From: Gnetum montanum
Lineage: Eukaryota > Streptophyta > Gnetopsida > Gnetales > Gnetaceae
NCBI GenBank assembly: GCA_015680685.1
Contig: MNCI01007629.1
Coordinates: forward strand, 148,344 to 212,343
DNA: 64,000 bases
Direction: 5' to 3'
Below the pieces are notes generated by a model. The model saw nothing but the letters and a program-made list of their open reading frames with translations, searched no databases and was not told where the DNA came from. Of the stretch, positions 12,680 to 25,324 are shown one piece after another; the first letter of the stretch is position 1; each line of letters starts with the position of its first letter. Position numbers and translations under genes: made by a program.

Positions 12680-14655
12680 GTTTCCCGCTAGCCAACTACT
12701 AGAGAACAAGAAGAAGAAGAAGCTCCACCACCACTATCACAAGACTACCAACCATTGATGAGCCATCTATGTCAAATCACAAACATAATTAGCTAGGGAA
12801 TAAGGGAGGATGCCAATCTCTATAGGGTCAGAGAGAGCTCAGTTGGGGCCATAATTTCCACACACCCTATAAGCAACCAACTATCATTGCAAATAGGAGG
12901 AGAGGATGATTGGACACAATAGATTTCAAGGAATGTTGCATCATTCCAAGTGATGCTTAAAACTAGAGAAGGTGCCATGGTTGTGGTCATGTAGCATCAA
13001 GATGTAGTAGGAGTAGTAAAGGTCATCACTAACCACATCAAAGAATCATTTAATGTTCCTACAATACCATTAGCTGATATTTTTGAAGTAAAAGATGCTC
13101 AAATGCTCATCGGTACCTCAATGACTCCTATTGAGCAATAAGATGTTCTAGACAAACAGCTGAAGATGGGCCAAGTCATGCAGAATCTATTTGATATCCC
13201 CAGTGATATCACTATAGTGCACTTTGATCTAATTACCACAAAGAAAAAGTTGGTTATGGTTGAAACAATGGCAAAACATGCAAAGAATGAGATGCAAAGG
13301 TGATAGGAGGAATTAGAAACTCTAAGAGCCAAGAGAAGAGACCCTACACAGTTTGTAGTCCCTAACCAACTCAAACAATTTAAAACATTTTAGGTAAGGT
13401 AACTCATTGCCCACAACATTAAGGATGAGATGAAGAGGAAAAAGGCAATGTGGAATACCTCAGGTGCAGAAGCACAAACCTATGCACATTCTAGAGCCTT
13501 CACAACATTGGAAGAGAAGAATAAAAAGCTCATTATTAACAATGCAAGGTTAACTAATGTTGAAAAGAAAAAAAGGATGTTCTCAAGGAAAGCATCCATC
13601 AACTGCAAGAAAAACTTCTCAAAGTTAACCAAGATATTAGTAAATCAGCCAGAGAAAATATAATCTTGTCTATGGAAGTCCATGCAATTCATCAAAAGTC
13701 TATAATTGAAATAAGCACATAGCAAAATGAGGCCAAAATACATGAAAAGCTCAAGGAACACTTCAGAGACTAGATAGACATGTATAATTAGATCAATGAG
13801 AAAGAAATCTATATGATGAAGGCCAAAATTACTTCACTCTTTGCTAAAAATCCAAAGTGCCAATCTATCTTGGATAGCCTTGCTCATGTCCATCAAGCTA
13901 AAGTGAAGAATAAGGATCTACATATAGAGGATTTAACAAAGTACATGGGATTAGTAAACCTTTGGTATGCTAATATGACCATGTTAACAACAAGCAGACT
14001 AAGAAATGAGCATAAACAGTAGGTAGCGGTCATGCATGCATTGTATGAGAAGGAGTTTGTTGATTGAAAAGATGCTCTATAGAAACTACATGTCTCAAAC
14101 TTCAAGCTTGATATTGTGAAAGCTAGATACCAAGATTAGAAGGATTTAGCAACAAATTTAGCACATAGAATGTTTGACTATCAAGAACTTAGAAAGGTAG
14201 CCAAAGCTTTTTAGGAGGAGAGGCAAAAATTTGCAACATGGTATGTAAAGGCCAAAAAAATGTTTCCACATCTACCATTCCCATGATATGTGCTAGCTCC
14301 ATCAAACATTGCTCAACAAGCATGGATGGTACATGACCTAAGGAGAGAGGAGGAAAAGCTTCAAGCATTCCTAAACTATTATCAATTCCAAAAGCCTAAT
14401 GATAAAGGGAAGAAGCCAATGGAAGAACCTCCACCGCTGGGAACATGAGGCTACATCGAGCTACTTTAAGTTTTGTTTTGTTTTATTTTATTTCATCATG
14501 TTATTATGTCATTTTGTAAATACACCAATGCATAATTTATAGAGTCATGTAAGTAGTCAATCATGTTAATTCAAGTCTACCTTATAATTTTGTAAGGGAT
14601 TCTATCCTCATTTTGTTTTAACATGAGGATGAATTTCCAGTCAGTTGTGGGGGTA
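12680..14655 (+). pseudogene. Accessory-ORF remnant of the GATATC gypsy family (copy A)
   Basis: This is the C-terminal two thirds of the protein that is best preserved on the minus strand at 60562-63346. Shared stretches can be read directly. PLMSHL at about 12760 matches SMSHL there, and HIKESFN, PLAD and GTSMTP follow near 13035-13130. A coiled-coil run corresponds from 13430 to 14030, including EKLKEHFRD and DLTKYM. Compared with the better copy, several breaks are single C-to-T changes turning Gln into TAG: one near 13720, one after the EHFRD motif near 13770, and one near 13790. The C-terminus ends in a Pro-rich EEPPPL segment near 14440, as in the other copies. The N-terminal domain is missing. 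A GTGGGGG purine tract and an LTR follow. Confidence 0.75.
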
Positions 14656-15540
14656 TGATAAAACCAAATTTTTTCTCAATGTGATATTGTAACTATGATA
14701 TCATATTAATCATATTATAGTTATGATGGCATAGTTCATTCTACATCATCATTTATGCAATGTCTCAAGATCTATGCAACCCTATAAATACCAACACTTG
14801 GATGCACTATTGACAACTTTTCATTCTAACCCTTAGCCAAATTCTTGCAGTTTCGTTTTGTAGTTAGTGATAGAGTGAATGCCTACAATGTGGTGTTGAG
14901 TAGTTGTATAGTGTCTTTATTCAAGTAAATTGTACTTGGACATAGTTTATAACTAGTAATAAAGATCAAGATTGCTTTTTATCATTATAGCATTCACTTA
15001 GTTTTCTATATGTTTACTTAGAATAATTTTCTTGTTTTTCTAGTTAATCATTTACAATTCAAACACTTTATTTTACATGTTATTAGTAAGAAATATGGAT
15101 ATGACTAGTTTTGAGCACTAAGTGTAGTTATCTAATAACCCAGTGGTGGCATTGCTTGATTCGCTTAGTAGTAATACCACTTGGGAATCCCAATGATAAC
15201 TACATGAGTCTAAGGCATGAATGGTAGGCCAGGACTAGATATCCATTACATTAGGCTAAGATAAATTTATGTTTTCCTAGTTAACTAGACTTATAATTTT
15301 ATCTAATCATGTTTACCTTTAGGAGCATTAAGATCCTTACAACATCAACCAATCATATGCCTCATCAAGAGTTAAACCATACATTAGAACTTCACTAACT
15401 TGAAGTGGGAAGACAATGATCTCAAACTTAACATCAATTACTAGCATAATTACATTATCCATCCATGAATAATGATTTGGTCATGCACAAACACTTCTAA
15501 CTTGTATGGTAGAGTGTTGGAATACCTCCATTGCTCATCA
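14656..15540 (+). repeat. 3' LTR of copy A, 885 bp
   Basis: The LTR starts with TGATAAAACC directly after the purine tract (about 14648-14653) and ends with CTCATCA, the same TGAT...ATCA ends as the other family members. It has GATATC/GATATT-type imperfect palindromes at about 14680-14730, a TATA box CCTATAAATACC near 14780, and downstream sequence that aligns with 38654-39376. CpG is nearly gone, so it is an old copy. Confidence 0.75.
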
Positions 15541-17807
15541 ATAATATTATAATATAAATTTTCATATAAAAATAAGCTCAAACTGAAAAAATTTGGCAGA
15601 TTCTTGGCTTAATGATCAAAATTATGGAAGAACAACAAAAAACTAGTAAGTAAAAAGAAAGAATAGAAAATCTGCAATGAAACAAGATAGCCACATAAAA
15701 AGGAAAGTAAAGTAAGTTTTCTTATCCTATTGACAAGGCTTCTAGAATCTCTTTATTGTCTTCCTTTTTCATCCAATGCTCAAAATTAGTTTTTTCTTTA
15801 CTTAAATCCAACACAATAGAAATTTTTCACAACCCAAAATGAGACATATGAAAGGCCATAATCTATTTATAACTAGAAGAATCACATGTAGTATGATATG
15901 TGGGCTTGCTATGTGTTTAGAAATAGAAGAAACATGGCTAAAATCATCTTGGAAATAAACATAGTGAAAAATGGTTTCTATTTGAAACAGAAAGCAAAAA
16001 ACCTAAATACATAGGCAAGCTGGTAGAAAATAGAAATGAGGTGGTGAAAGAAATATATATTAAATATCTTTTATATAAGAATATAAGCTTATATGCTTTC
16101 TTTACCTTTTTTTTACTTTGAAACCACCTTTCACATGACCAACTTACTTTTAATTTTAATTTTTAATAATTTTTTTAACTATTTACATTTTCACAAGTCC
16201 ATTTTCTATTTTTTCCTCTTAACTAAAACCCTCTATGTTTAGGCATGTGTGGTAGCTACATATGGACTCCAAATCAAATTTTGTTTAAACCTATGAAATT
16301 ATTATCAAGTACACTATATGACCCTATGCTAAAATCGTATATGAGCTTTACCTATCATAGTTGTCTAGTTCAAATGCTTAAACTTTTATGGTATTTTTAG
16401 CAAACTAGAAATGTAATATCTCAAAAACCATGACTCTAATTTTAGTGAGCCAAGAGTTAAAACTAATGTTTTTAAATGTTCTAGACACATTGGTAAGGTT
16501 AAATTCTAGGTATAATATCATCCTAAGGTACTTCCTTAATGAAACTAATTTATGAAATATTTAATTTTAATTAAAAATAAACTCTAGAATCTAGTTTAAT
16601 GACAAAAATTAAAAAGGGATATGATCTATGTAGGGTTAGAATCCAAAATTGCTTCATGAATAAAGTATTATATAATCACATGTGCATAATAATAGCATAA
16701 CTGAATGTGCATAAAAAATAAAATATGCATAGCCAAATGCTTGTGAAGATATGATAATTGACAGAAAGAAAAACTTCCCAGGGTAATTAAATTTCAACAT
16801 TTCGTCATAAAATATATAGTAGATCTATAACTAAGTTTCAATAGTAGTAAAACAAAGGATACAAAACCTTAACAAATAACCTAGCAAAAAGATTGCATTC
16901 AGTTATATAGAAAACTAACAACAATAATAAAATTAATAGTAATACTAGTAACGATAGTAATATGATCTTATGATTTAACTAAGAAAATTTGAGCTAATCT
17001 ATGGAAATGCATCTAACAGCATTTAAGAATTAATTATATGCATTAAATTGAATAACTAAACCTTTGGAAATTCTTGGGTTATGACAACATAGATGGAAAA
17101 GAGAAAAAATTACTTTAAAATAAGAATAAGCTTAAATTAGTAAAATGAATGCAAATTAACTATATTCTACCATATGATTGCATCTAATATTACAAACTAG
17201 TTGGACAAGAACAAGTTTACAAGATTTAAGTATTTAAGCAAGTTGATATAAAAGAATTTCATAAGAAAGAAAATGTAAATTCATTCCTAATAACAAAATT
17301 GAGATAGAAAATGTAAATTCATTCCTAATAACAAAATTGAGATGGAAAATAAATTCCAACTTTCTTGATATTTTACTAAAATGCCTCTTCAAAAAATCAA
17401 TGGAAAATAGTCACTTACAATCTTTTCAACTTTCTACTTTAGTCTTAGCTTGAATCATTACATTAAAGATACTTTTAAATGAATTGCAATATTTTGCCCA
17501 ATACATGCCTAGGGTATTTTACTAGGTATAATGATAAATTGTAATTTCAATTTTAATAATATTAATAATATTATTACAACTAATAATGACTTATATTAAA
17601 CTCTTTGCAATTCACTTTATATGATACTTCAAATTATATAAGTTGATATACACTTTTTAAAGATAAGTATAGATGTATGTTTATAATTGAATTATCCTTA
17701 TTTTTTTGTCTTTGAATGGAAGATGTTACAAGAATTTAGTTGTAACTAAGTCATAATTTTATGGATTTTCATAGAATCTTTTTCATATTAAGTTTCTAAT
17801 ACCTCAA
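15541..17807. other. AT-rich stretch, nothing recognised
   Basis: No ORF, retroelement motif or RNA gene was seen. A 45-bp direct repeat containing GAAAATGTAAATTCATTCC occurs at about 17269-17343. The rest is simple AT-rich sequence, presumably very old repeat debris. Confidence 0.5.
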
Positions 17808-17975
17808 CAATGAGGTGTTAGCCTAGTGTTAAGACTCTTTATTTGAAAGCTTTAAGTCATGGTTAAATTCTAGTGGGCAATGCTGAGTTATAAAGTTCTA
17901 ATTCAATTATAAGTATTGGGATATATCTATATTATAATTATTTTGGGGCTCCAACATACCCCACACTACCTTGCA
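17808..17975 (+). mobile_element. tRNA-derived SINE-like element
   Basis: TTAGCCTAGTG at 17818-17828 fits a polymerase III A box, and GGTTAAATTCT about 50 bp later fits a decayed B box (GGTTCRANNCC). The tail, with TGAGTTATAAA and a final CCAACATACCCC, recurs in the copy at 40193-40336 (CTGAGTTATAAA ... CCAACACCCC). Two independent copies sharing both boxes and the tail support a SINE family. Confidence 0.6.
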
Positions 17976-20900
17976 TAACCCCTCACAACCCTCCCTACCT
18001 CTCCAAAATCAAATTGCTACTCCCTCATCATGAGAAGATGGAATATAATACTTAACCTTTTATTCATCCATAATTCTTATAATGTATCATGCTAGCTATT
18101 TATCTTGGGATGTATCTATAGTCACATTATTTTGGATTCCAAGCCCCGTTTCCCTCTACTAAAATACACTTAATATTTTAACTTGGTAACATTTATTAGG
18201 AAAAGTAAAGGTGATAAAAACAATCTCCCTTTGATTCCACAATCAAAGCTCTCTCAAGTACAAAGATCCATCACCACTTACAATTAAATAACAAAAGGAA
18301 AATAGAACTTTATTATTTCTCAAAGGAAATGAATACAAATGCATAAATGCAAGTAACATACTCCTAAGGATAAATAATCAACCAATCAAATCCTCATTCC
18401 ACTCTCACAATACAAATATAACCATTAAGAAGTTGATCTATCAATCAATTGCTCAAGATAAATGCTTTAATTTTTTTCTCAAGCTCTCTTTATGCTAATT
18501 AGTGTTAGACACCTTCCTTTAGGTCACTTTCATCCCTTTATAACATCTTAAATGATTGTTGGTCTTTTAAATTTTGTGTACTTTTTCAAAAATCAATTTT
18601 TTCTAGACTACGAGTATGTGTAGCTCATAGCCACATTGTAGAAACCATCCTACAACTAGAATGTGACTCAAATCCCTTTACATGGTAGCATCTAATTATT
18701 TTCTATCTATGTTTCTCTATTGCAACTTGTTGTGACCCAAATTCCCAAGATTGTAATCTCCTTTAACTTGTAAGTACTTACAACTCACTAAAGAACGTTA
18801 GAAATTATAAAATTAACCTCGTATTATAAATTGCAATAAGCTACAACTCATAGAAATAGACTATGACTAGTTACCACTTGCAGTGAGGCTGTAGTTGCCT
18901 ACCCAACAATAGAAAAAGACATAAAAAACTTCAACAATATTCCAAATCACAAATACACCTATCCTACTACTCCTAGGACATAGTGAGGATGATAATTACC
19001 TCAAAGAGTGGGTTGATGCTATCATAGAAAGGTGCTAGAATTTGAAACATGTTTTAAAAATATTTACCTCCAAGATATATAGTTATAATTTTTTAGGACA
19101 AGGTGATTTAATATTCTAAGAATAATGCATCTAGGCTAACATGCTTAGGGTGCTAGGTCCAAGTACTAAACTCAGTACCTTTGGATGTAAAGCAATGCAA
19201 GCTAACTAGTAGATTAAATGTAGTTTGTAGCAATAAATTTGGAGTTCCATTCTCTAGTCCCATATTAAAACAAGAAGAAAATATTTGAAGAGATATAAAT
19301 ATTATATGAGAAAATTTAAGAATCCCAATACATATAATTTGATTACAACTTAAAAAATCTAGGTAGAAGTAATAATACATAAATAAGAATGACTCTTTTA
19401 AATAGAGAACTATAAGTCTGTTGTTAGAATGTACACATAAAAAACATGGAAAGATAGAATAAAACAAACTAAATTAGTATTATGCTACATGTAGGAATCT
19501 TACTAGGTGATTGAAGATCATTGTCCTATATATGTAGTTAGAGTAGCCTATCAATCTTAAATAGTGTAATATCAAAGTATATTAAGTATGCACAATTAAG
19601 GAAATAATAAAGACACATGATAATTCAAATAAAAATGCCACTATAACTAAGATTTGTTAAGTTGCATAATAACTTGACTAAACTAATTTACCGAGATAAG
19701 AAAAATCTTAAATATATATGTGATTTATCTAAGAATGCATAATGGAGATAAGAAGAGATATAAAAGATAATATTGTGTTATTGAAACATGCTTAGATAAA
19801 CTAGACATGAAAGTCTTCTTGTATAAAAATGCACATATATATGTTGAACTTAAAAGGTGAAATGCTACATATATGAGTTGATGTTGAAAAGTAATTTATG
19901 AGAGTATCAATACCAATCCTGAAGAGATTGTTATGCATATTCTAATTAACTATAATTAAGAGACAAGATGGATACATCAACAGATACATCATACTAAAAG
20001 CATTAAGAATTTTTTGTAGCAAAGTAAAGATGGACATAAACTCAGAGATGTACATATATGCTTACTAGGAAATAACGTGACACACCCATAGGAAAGAAAG
20101 ATCCAAGAAAACAAAATGCCCAAGAAGATGGATGAAGAAAAGTAGTGAATGAGGCTAAGAATTTTGAAGAATCCACTAAAGTAAGTTTGGTTCATAAAAA
20201 GCCAAATGATTAATAATATCATTTGTAGAGAAGATAAAGTAATAAAGACATCTAGCTAAAAGAGTGGAAAATGCATCAAGGTGAAGAAATCAAAATAGAT
20301 AAATCTTCATAGCATTAATTTATGACTATAGAAGAACACTACAAAGGTGTATGATCCCTAACCATCATCAACATCATCCTAGCCTTGTCTCAATAAAATG
20401 GAGTCAACTACATGAGCTCTTTTTCACCATTTGTAAGAGCCATAACTAAGGACAAAAATTAAGGGTCTCTAGCCATTTTTATAAGAAGAGAAAATTTTAG
20501 CTGTCTTTCAATCATGTTGGAAAAATTTTAATACTTTTATTTTAATGTAAATAAGAAAGTGTAATGAAAACTAATGATAATAATCAGATTTAAAGGGTTG
20601 AAGTATAAAATCAATATATTATTTGAATCATTATAATATCCTTGTAGATCTAACAAAAAATGGGAGTAAGAGTATAATAAGTGCTACCTTACCATGTCAC
20701 TTGAAAAACATGTTACCCATCCCTAAAGCTAGTCCTCTAGTAAGGTTGACACAATTAAAAATAAAATCCATGCACAAAATAAATTTGTAGGGGTCTCATT
20801 GGAAAGAAATGTTACCTTTGCCTGAAGGTAGGTGGCTTCTCAGGAATCTAACAAGAATATACTAATAAAAAATGTAATAAATAAACTCCTCCCTTGGACA

Positions 20901-21628
20901 ATACACCAAGTGGTAATACTCCTTGAAACAGTGGTAGTCTTATGGTTGTAACTCTTAGAGATGAAACAATGCGATGTCACTAGAAAGTGGTTCGGACTTG
21001 GTTTGAATCTTGGAAAAAAGGTTTAATGATCACTTTAACCATCAATAACACACAAGGATTCATTATGCTTATGTTAAGATACCTCACATCCTAATTTCTG
21101 TAATCCCTTCTAAAGTCTATCTCATCTCACTATATAGTTAATAATAATGTGTGGTTTTGTATAATATAGCGATATTTTTCCAATTCAGTGATACTAATAT
21201 GTGTGTTTTGCTAACAAGTATGCCTTACATTCAACTCCTTGAGTGTCTAAGATCATTTCTAGTCATGGCTATACAAGGGCACTAAGGGTTGGAGCCTACT
21301 TTGGGAAGGATCCACTTGTATAACTCTTGTATTTCATACTTGCCAAGCAATTCCACATCATCTTATGCCTTTCAAAAAATCTCATAAACTTCCCATATCA
21401 TCTAATAATCTGTCCATACATTAGAGATTCATAATCCATTTCTTATCCATACTATAAGCTTTTGTTGCTTGAGATTCCTTTTTCATGAATCTTGAGCATT
21501 AAATTGTTGAGAATTGTGCATCACTCATGGACCATAAACCTCTAGACAAGCTTTACATCTTCGAGAAATTCCATGTGACTCATTTTTTTCAAGAGAAATC
21601 AATGAAAAATTTGAACTTTTTAATGGTG
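17976..21628. other. AT-rich stretch, no gene; a possible SINE tail near 18110
   Basis: At 18107-18150 a GGGATGTATCTATAG ... TTCCAAGCCCC stretch matches the 3' end of the SINE-like elements. Near 20382-20440 a CCTTGTCTCAATAAAATGG ... CTACATGAGC stretch resembles a motif widely dispersed in plant genomes that I cannot assign. Open frames at 19153-19467 and 19989-20222 (minus) show no family motif and are treated as chance. Confidence 0.4.
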
Positions 21629-21725
21629 ATATCATAGTTATGATGTCATATCTATGATGTATGATATATGATGTTGTGCATATAAAAATAGTATATATAT
21701 GTGCAGGAATTAGTGAAATTTCTCA
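21629..21725 (+). repeat. Possible fragment of a GATATC-type LTR promoter
   Basis: It has GATATCAT and several GAT-rich partial palindromes followed by CATATAAAAATAG, the same order (GATATC words, then TATA) as in the LTRs at 14656 and 31968. It has no internal region and ends just before the copia array. Confidence 0.3.
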
Positions 21726-21904
21726 CTTCCTTATTTTCCAACAAGAGAGTTTTTGCAGTTTTTTTTAAAACTCTTACACAATAGCTTCCAAAGGCCATAA
21801 CTTTGTCCTAGTAGCTCTGATTTCAAAAATTCTTAAATCCTATTGATCCTAGAGCACTCAACTTAGTCATGAAAGGATGCATTACATGATATAAGCAAAA
21901 CTTT

Positions 21905-23002
21905 TGTGGACCTTTTGGTGTCTCAAAACATTAAGTAAAATGGAGACAAAGGTTATGTGCATGGTTGTGTGGTTGTTGTGTGTGTATGACAACGTACTAG
22001 ATGAGATAAAGCCTACATTGATTACAAGGAACGAACTAGTTTAGAGCTCAAAGAAGAAGGTCATCCATAAGGTCTCAAGCGAACTTGTAAGAATTCAAGA
22101 AAGTGGACAAGGACTAAATAAGCCATAAGAAAAGTTGTCATCATTGAAGCATGCAGAAGTACAAGACTATGAACAAGGAACAAAGAATTCATCATGCAAA
22201 GGAAGGTGAAGAAAGACATATATGAGAAATAGTAGACATCTTGGTAGAATTGAAGGATGCACAGACAAATACATCTCCAAGAAAAAATAGATGTCTTTCA
22301 TTAGGCAAAGACGTCTTCATAGAATATAAAGTAGTTTCAAAAAGACATCTTTCCTTAGAAAAAGATGTCTTCCTAGAATGGAGGCAAATATAGAAAGACA
22401 TCTAAGGCATGAAGAATGCATCTTTCATGACCATTCGCTATCATTAGCTAGTCATTGCATATGTTCCAAGATGGATTTGGAAACATGGTGACTATAAGAA
22501 GATGTCACTCTCATTGGAAAATGTGCAAGCTCTTGTACAATCAATGGATAATTATTTTTTGATCATTGTAATCATTGTTGCTCCTCATTATATTATCTTT
22601 TATCCATTGTAAAGTGTGTTGTACCTCAAAGTACAAGGATTAGCAAACTAAGTTGCATTCATCCCTTGTAATTGTTGTTCTCCCTTGGACCCTACAAGCT
22701 TGATGTGCTTCTTATAGGAAGGCATCTTTCTTGAGCTTGTTGAGATCCTATAGGATTAAGTGGTTGGTGTTACAATACAACACTTCAAAGTGAAGCTTGA
22801 GATTATAAAGGTTGTGAAAGCTTGGAAACCACATTCTAAGCCTAATGGGACCTTGCAAGATTGAGTGGTTGGTGTAGCGTCACATCACTTTAAAGTGGGG
22901 CTTAGGGATTGTACAAGGTGTGGCACCCTTCAAACCACATTTGAGAATAACAAAGTCCAAAGGTGTGCTTGTGGTCTACCCTCCAAGTGTGGACTACCTA
23001 AG
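21905..23002 (+). repeat. Copia array, LTR 1 (about 1.10 kb)
   Basis: It starts TGTGGACCTTTTGG, as do the LTRs at 25325 and 29226 (TGTGAACC). It is followed directly by TGGTATTAGACCC, a decayed initiator-Met-tRNA primer site. It lacks about 120 bp at the 3' end that LTR 2 and LTR 3 retain, with AAG(T) at both edges of the missing part. The middle (22200-22440) holds about nine copies of an AAGACGTCTT-like palindrome, mostly decayed. The 5' half of its last quarter is duplicated internally (units near 22745 and 22850). Confidence 0.85.
22308..22317. promoter_or_regulatory. Intact AAGACGTCTT palindrome in LTR 1
   Basis: This is the only undecayed copy in this LTR of a repeated palindrome. Its GACGTC core is the C-box type site bound by plant bZIP factors. 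Neighbouring copies read AGACATCT or AGATGTCT. The regulatory role is inferred. Confidence 0.5.
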
Positions 23003-23015
23003 TGGTATTAGACCC
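23003..23015 (+). other. Primer binding site (initiator Met tRNA type), decayed
   Basis: TGGTATTAGACCC corresponds to the plant copia primer site TGGTATCAGAGCC with changes. It lies directly after LTR 1. The equivalent site after LTR 2 is at 26489-26501. Confidence 0.7.
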
Positions 23016-23055
23016 TGGTACTCTTCTTTACCATCATCAACTTTAAGAGTAAATA

Positions 23056-24475
23056 ATGGAGGGGACATCTTACACAAAGCCACTCATGTTTGATGAATTC
23101 AACTTTGGCTATTACAAAGCTATAAAACAAGGGCTCTTTGAATCCATGGAGTTTGAAGTGTGGGAGTCAATTCTTAAAGGCTATGCTCTACCTATTGATA
23201 GCTCCATCGACATCATCTAGCCTTACAACAAAGGAAAAAAGAGGAGAAAGATAAGTTTATGTTTGAATCAAAAGCAAAAAATTATTTATATTTTGATTTG
23301 TATAAATCTAAGTTTAATAAAGTAGAAGAATGTAAAATAGACAAAGAAATTTGACAAACTTTAGAAGCTACTTATGAAGGAACTTCTATTATTAAGCAAT
23401 AAAAATTGTTAATTTTACAAAGTGAATATGATACACTCAAAATGAGAGAAGGTGAGAAAATAAAAGATTATTTCTTTAGAGCCAATGATCTTGTTGTAGC
23501 TATTAGAAGAACTAGTAAAGATTTGCCCGAAAGAAATGTCATCATCAAAATGATCAGAACTTTACAACTAGAGTTTAGACCAAAGGTCACAGCTATGGAG
23601 GATATAAAAAATTTCTCAACTTTAAAATTTGATGAGCTTCAGAGTGCTCTCATTGCTTATGAAATGAATCTCATAAGCGAAGGACAAATCCAAGAAAGAC
23701 CTATAGCTCTAAAGATTGCCTCCAAGGAGAAAGAGTCCAATGAGCATGATGAGGGTAGCAAAGATGAGATTGCCTTTCTCTCAAGGAAGCTACAATGATT
23801 ATTGACAAGAAGAAATAAGGGGAAATTTCCACAAATATCCAATCTACTCAAAGGTAGAGAAAGAGGTAAAAATTTTTTGAATTCTAACCTAGATTTCTCT
23901 TCTATAGAATGTTGGGTTTATGGAGGAAGAGACAAAATGGCCTTCGAATATCCTAGTGATAATAAGGCACAGCTAAAGAATAAATCTAATGATGAGTACA
24001 CAAGTTGGGATGATGGTGAGCAAAGTGAATAAGAAGCATGCAATTCTTCCAAAGATTCACATCTCATATGCATGACACTTACATATGAAACTTCCTCAGA
24101 TGTGGATGAACAAGATGGTAAGTGTGACATAAGGTATAGTGAATCTAAAGAGGAAAATTTTCTTTTACATCATTTGATTAGGAAGGCAAAGAAATTTGTA
24201 ATTTCTAAGTTGGATGCTATCCATGCTAAAGTGAAAGAAGAGATCTTAGACATAAAAGCTAAGATTCAACAACTAACCTCTTTTAATAAGGATTGCAACA
24301 AAGTTCAAGAAGATGAGACTTCTAAAAAACAACCAAAGAATTTAGAGGAAGCTACACATAAAAATTCAAGCTCAAGCATAGTCAGGTTTGATAATTTTGA
24401 TCATGAGGATAATTCTTTATTTGTTTGTAAAAAGTATGGTTATAATCAAACTCTTAACTATAATCATGATGATTA
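23056..24475 (+). pseudogene. Copia Gag pseudogene, internal region A
   Basis: The frame opens at ATG 23056 just after the primer site, with a copia Gag N-terminus (FNFGYYKA, then a SMEFEVWES segment). Frameshifts and stops occur at about 23218-23400. An open stretch at 23406-23798 carries the UBN2-type Gag core (SEYDTLKMREGEKIKDYFFR and the following helices). After TGA there is a CCHC zinc knuckle remnant near 23910-23950, in which Cys and His positions are lost (CWVYGG...AFEYP). A Lys/Glu-rich tail at 24072-24476 is probably a coiled coil. It should act as a capsid-like nucleic-acid-binding protein, but this copy is dead. No protease, integrase or reverse transcriptase follows. Confidence 0.8.
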
Positions 24476-25324
24476 AAGCAAGATTAACACTTGGTCTTTT
24501 CAAAAGTCTTTGGTAAGGAAATTGTGCAAGTACAAGTGATTTTATGAAAATATTTAGTGTAGCACTTGTAATAATTTCCCTTGGACCTTCATCTTGTAAT
24601 AATTTTAGTTTGCTTTTTGTCTTGCATTCAATCTTAATTAATCTAAAATTCTTATGATGATTTGTTCCTTTGGAATATTTTTTCTATTTATGAGATAAGG
24701 TAAGCTTTTGAAAAATTGTATCAATATTACTAATTAGAGACTTAATATTAATGTTGAGCTATAGTTGTAGTGTTTTGGTGATTTACAAAATTTACACATT
24801 AATCTTAAAAGTCCAAGATAATCAACACATATGTAGGCGGTGCCTATTATTCATTATCCATCATCATCTTGGAGGTTACCAATGTAGGAGAAGTTGTTGG
24901 AGACTTCAACCAAGAAACACTGAAAAAGTAAGATATTCAAAAATGAGCAAGATAAGGACATCAAGAGAGACACGTTATTGGATCTTCAAGGATTATACTT
25001 CACTTCAAGATTTAAGTTTGAATATCACCTAAAAGACTTGGATCAGTTCTTGACAAATTAGGGGTAGCTCTTCATGAAACTTAGTGCTGAAAGATGTGCA
25101 CTCTTTTACTCAATGTCTTTATCTCCTTAGGATTATTACATGTTGTTAATTATATATATTATATGATATTGCACTTATATGATGTTTCTTTAATCAATTT
25201 ATGTGCCTTAACCTTTTTACTATTGTTCAAAAAGAAAAAGAGTAGGTTATGCTATATTTGGAGTTCCTTGCTCGTCTACTAATCCATTTTCTTAAGTTTT
25301 GAACATCACCAAAAAGGGGAAGAT
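24476..25324 (+). other. Copia internal 3' region A, non-coding, with polypurine tract
   Basis: No pol motif is present. A junction near 24530 joins GTGCAAG to TACAAGTGATTTTA. Relative to region B about 350 bp is missing here, with TAC at both edges. The region ends in the polypurine tract at 25311-25323 (AAAAAGGGGAAGA), typical of plant copia, directly before LTR 2. Confidence 0.7.

Noticed and set aside
17808-17900. Functional tRNA gene
   Set aside because: A- and B-box words are present but no cloverleaf could be drawn and the B box is decayed. A SINE head explains it better.
20905-21050. Possible further SINE near 20.9-21.05 kb
   Set aside because: Words like GTGGTAGTCTTATGG and GGTTTGAATCTTGG occur but the spacing and tail do not fit the other copies.
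22200-22440. Regularly spaced short repeats suggesting a CRISPR-like array
   Set aside because: The repeats are 10-bp imperfect palindromes at irregular spacing inside an LTR of a plant retrotransposon.
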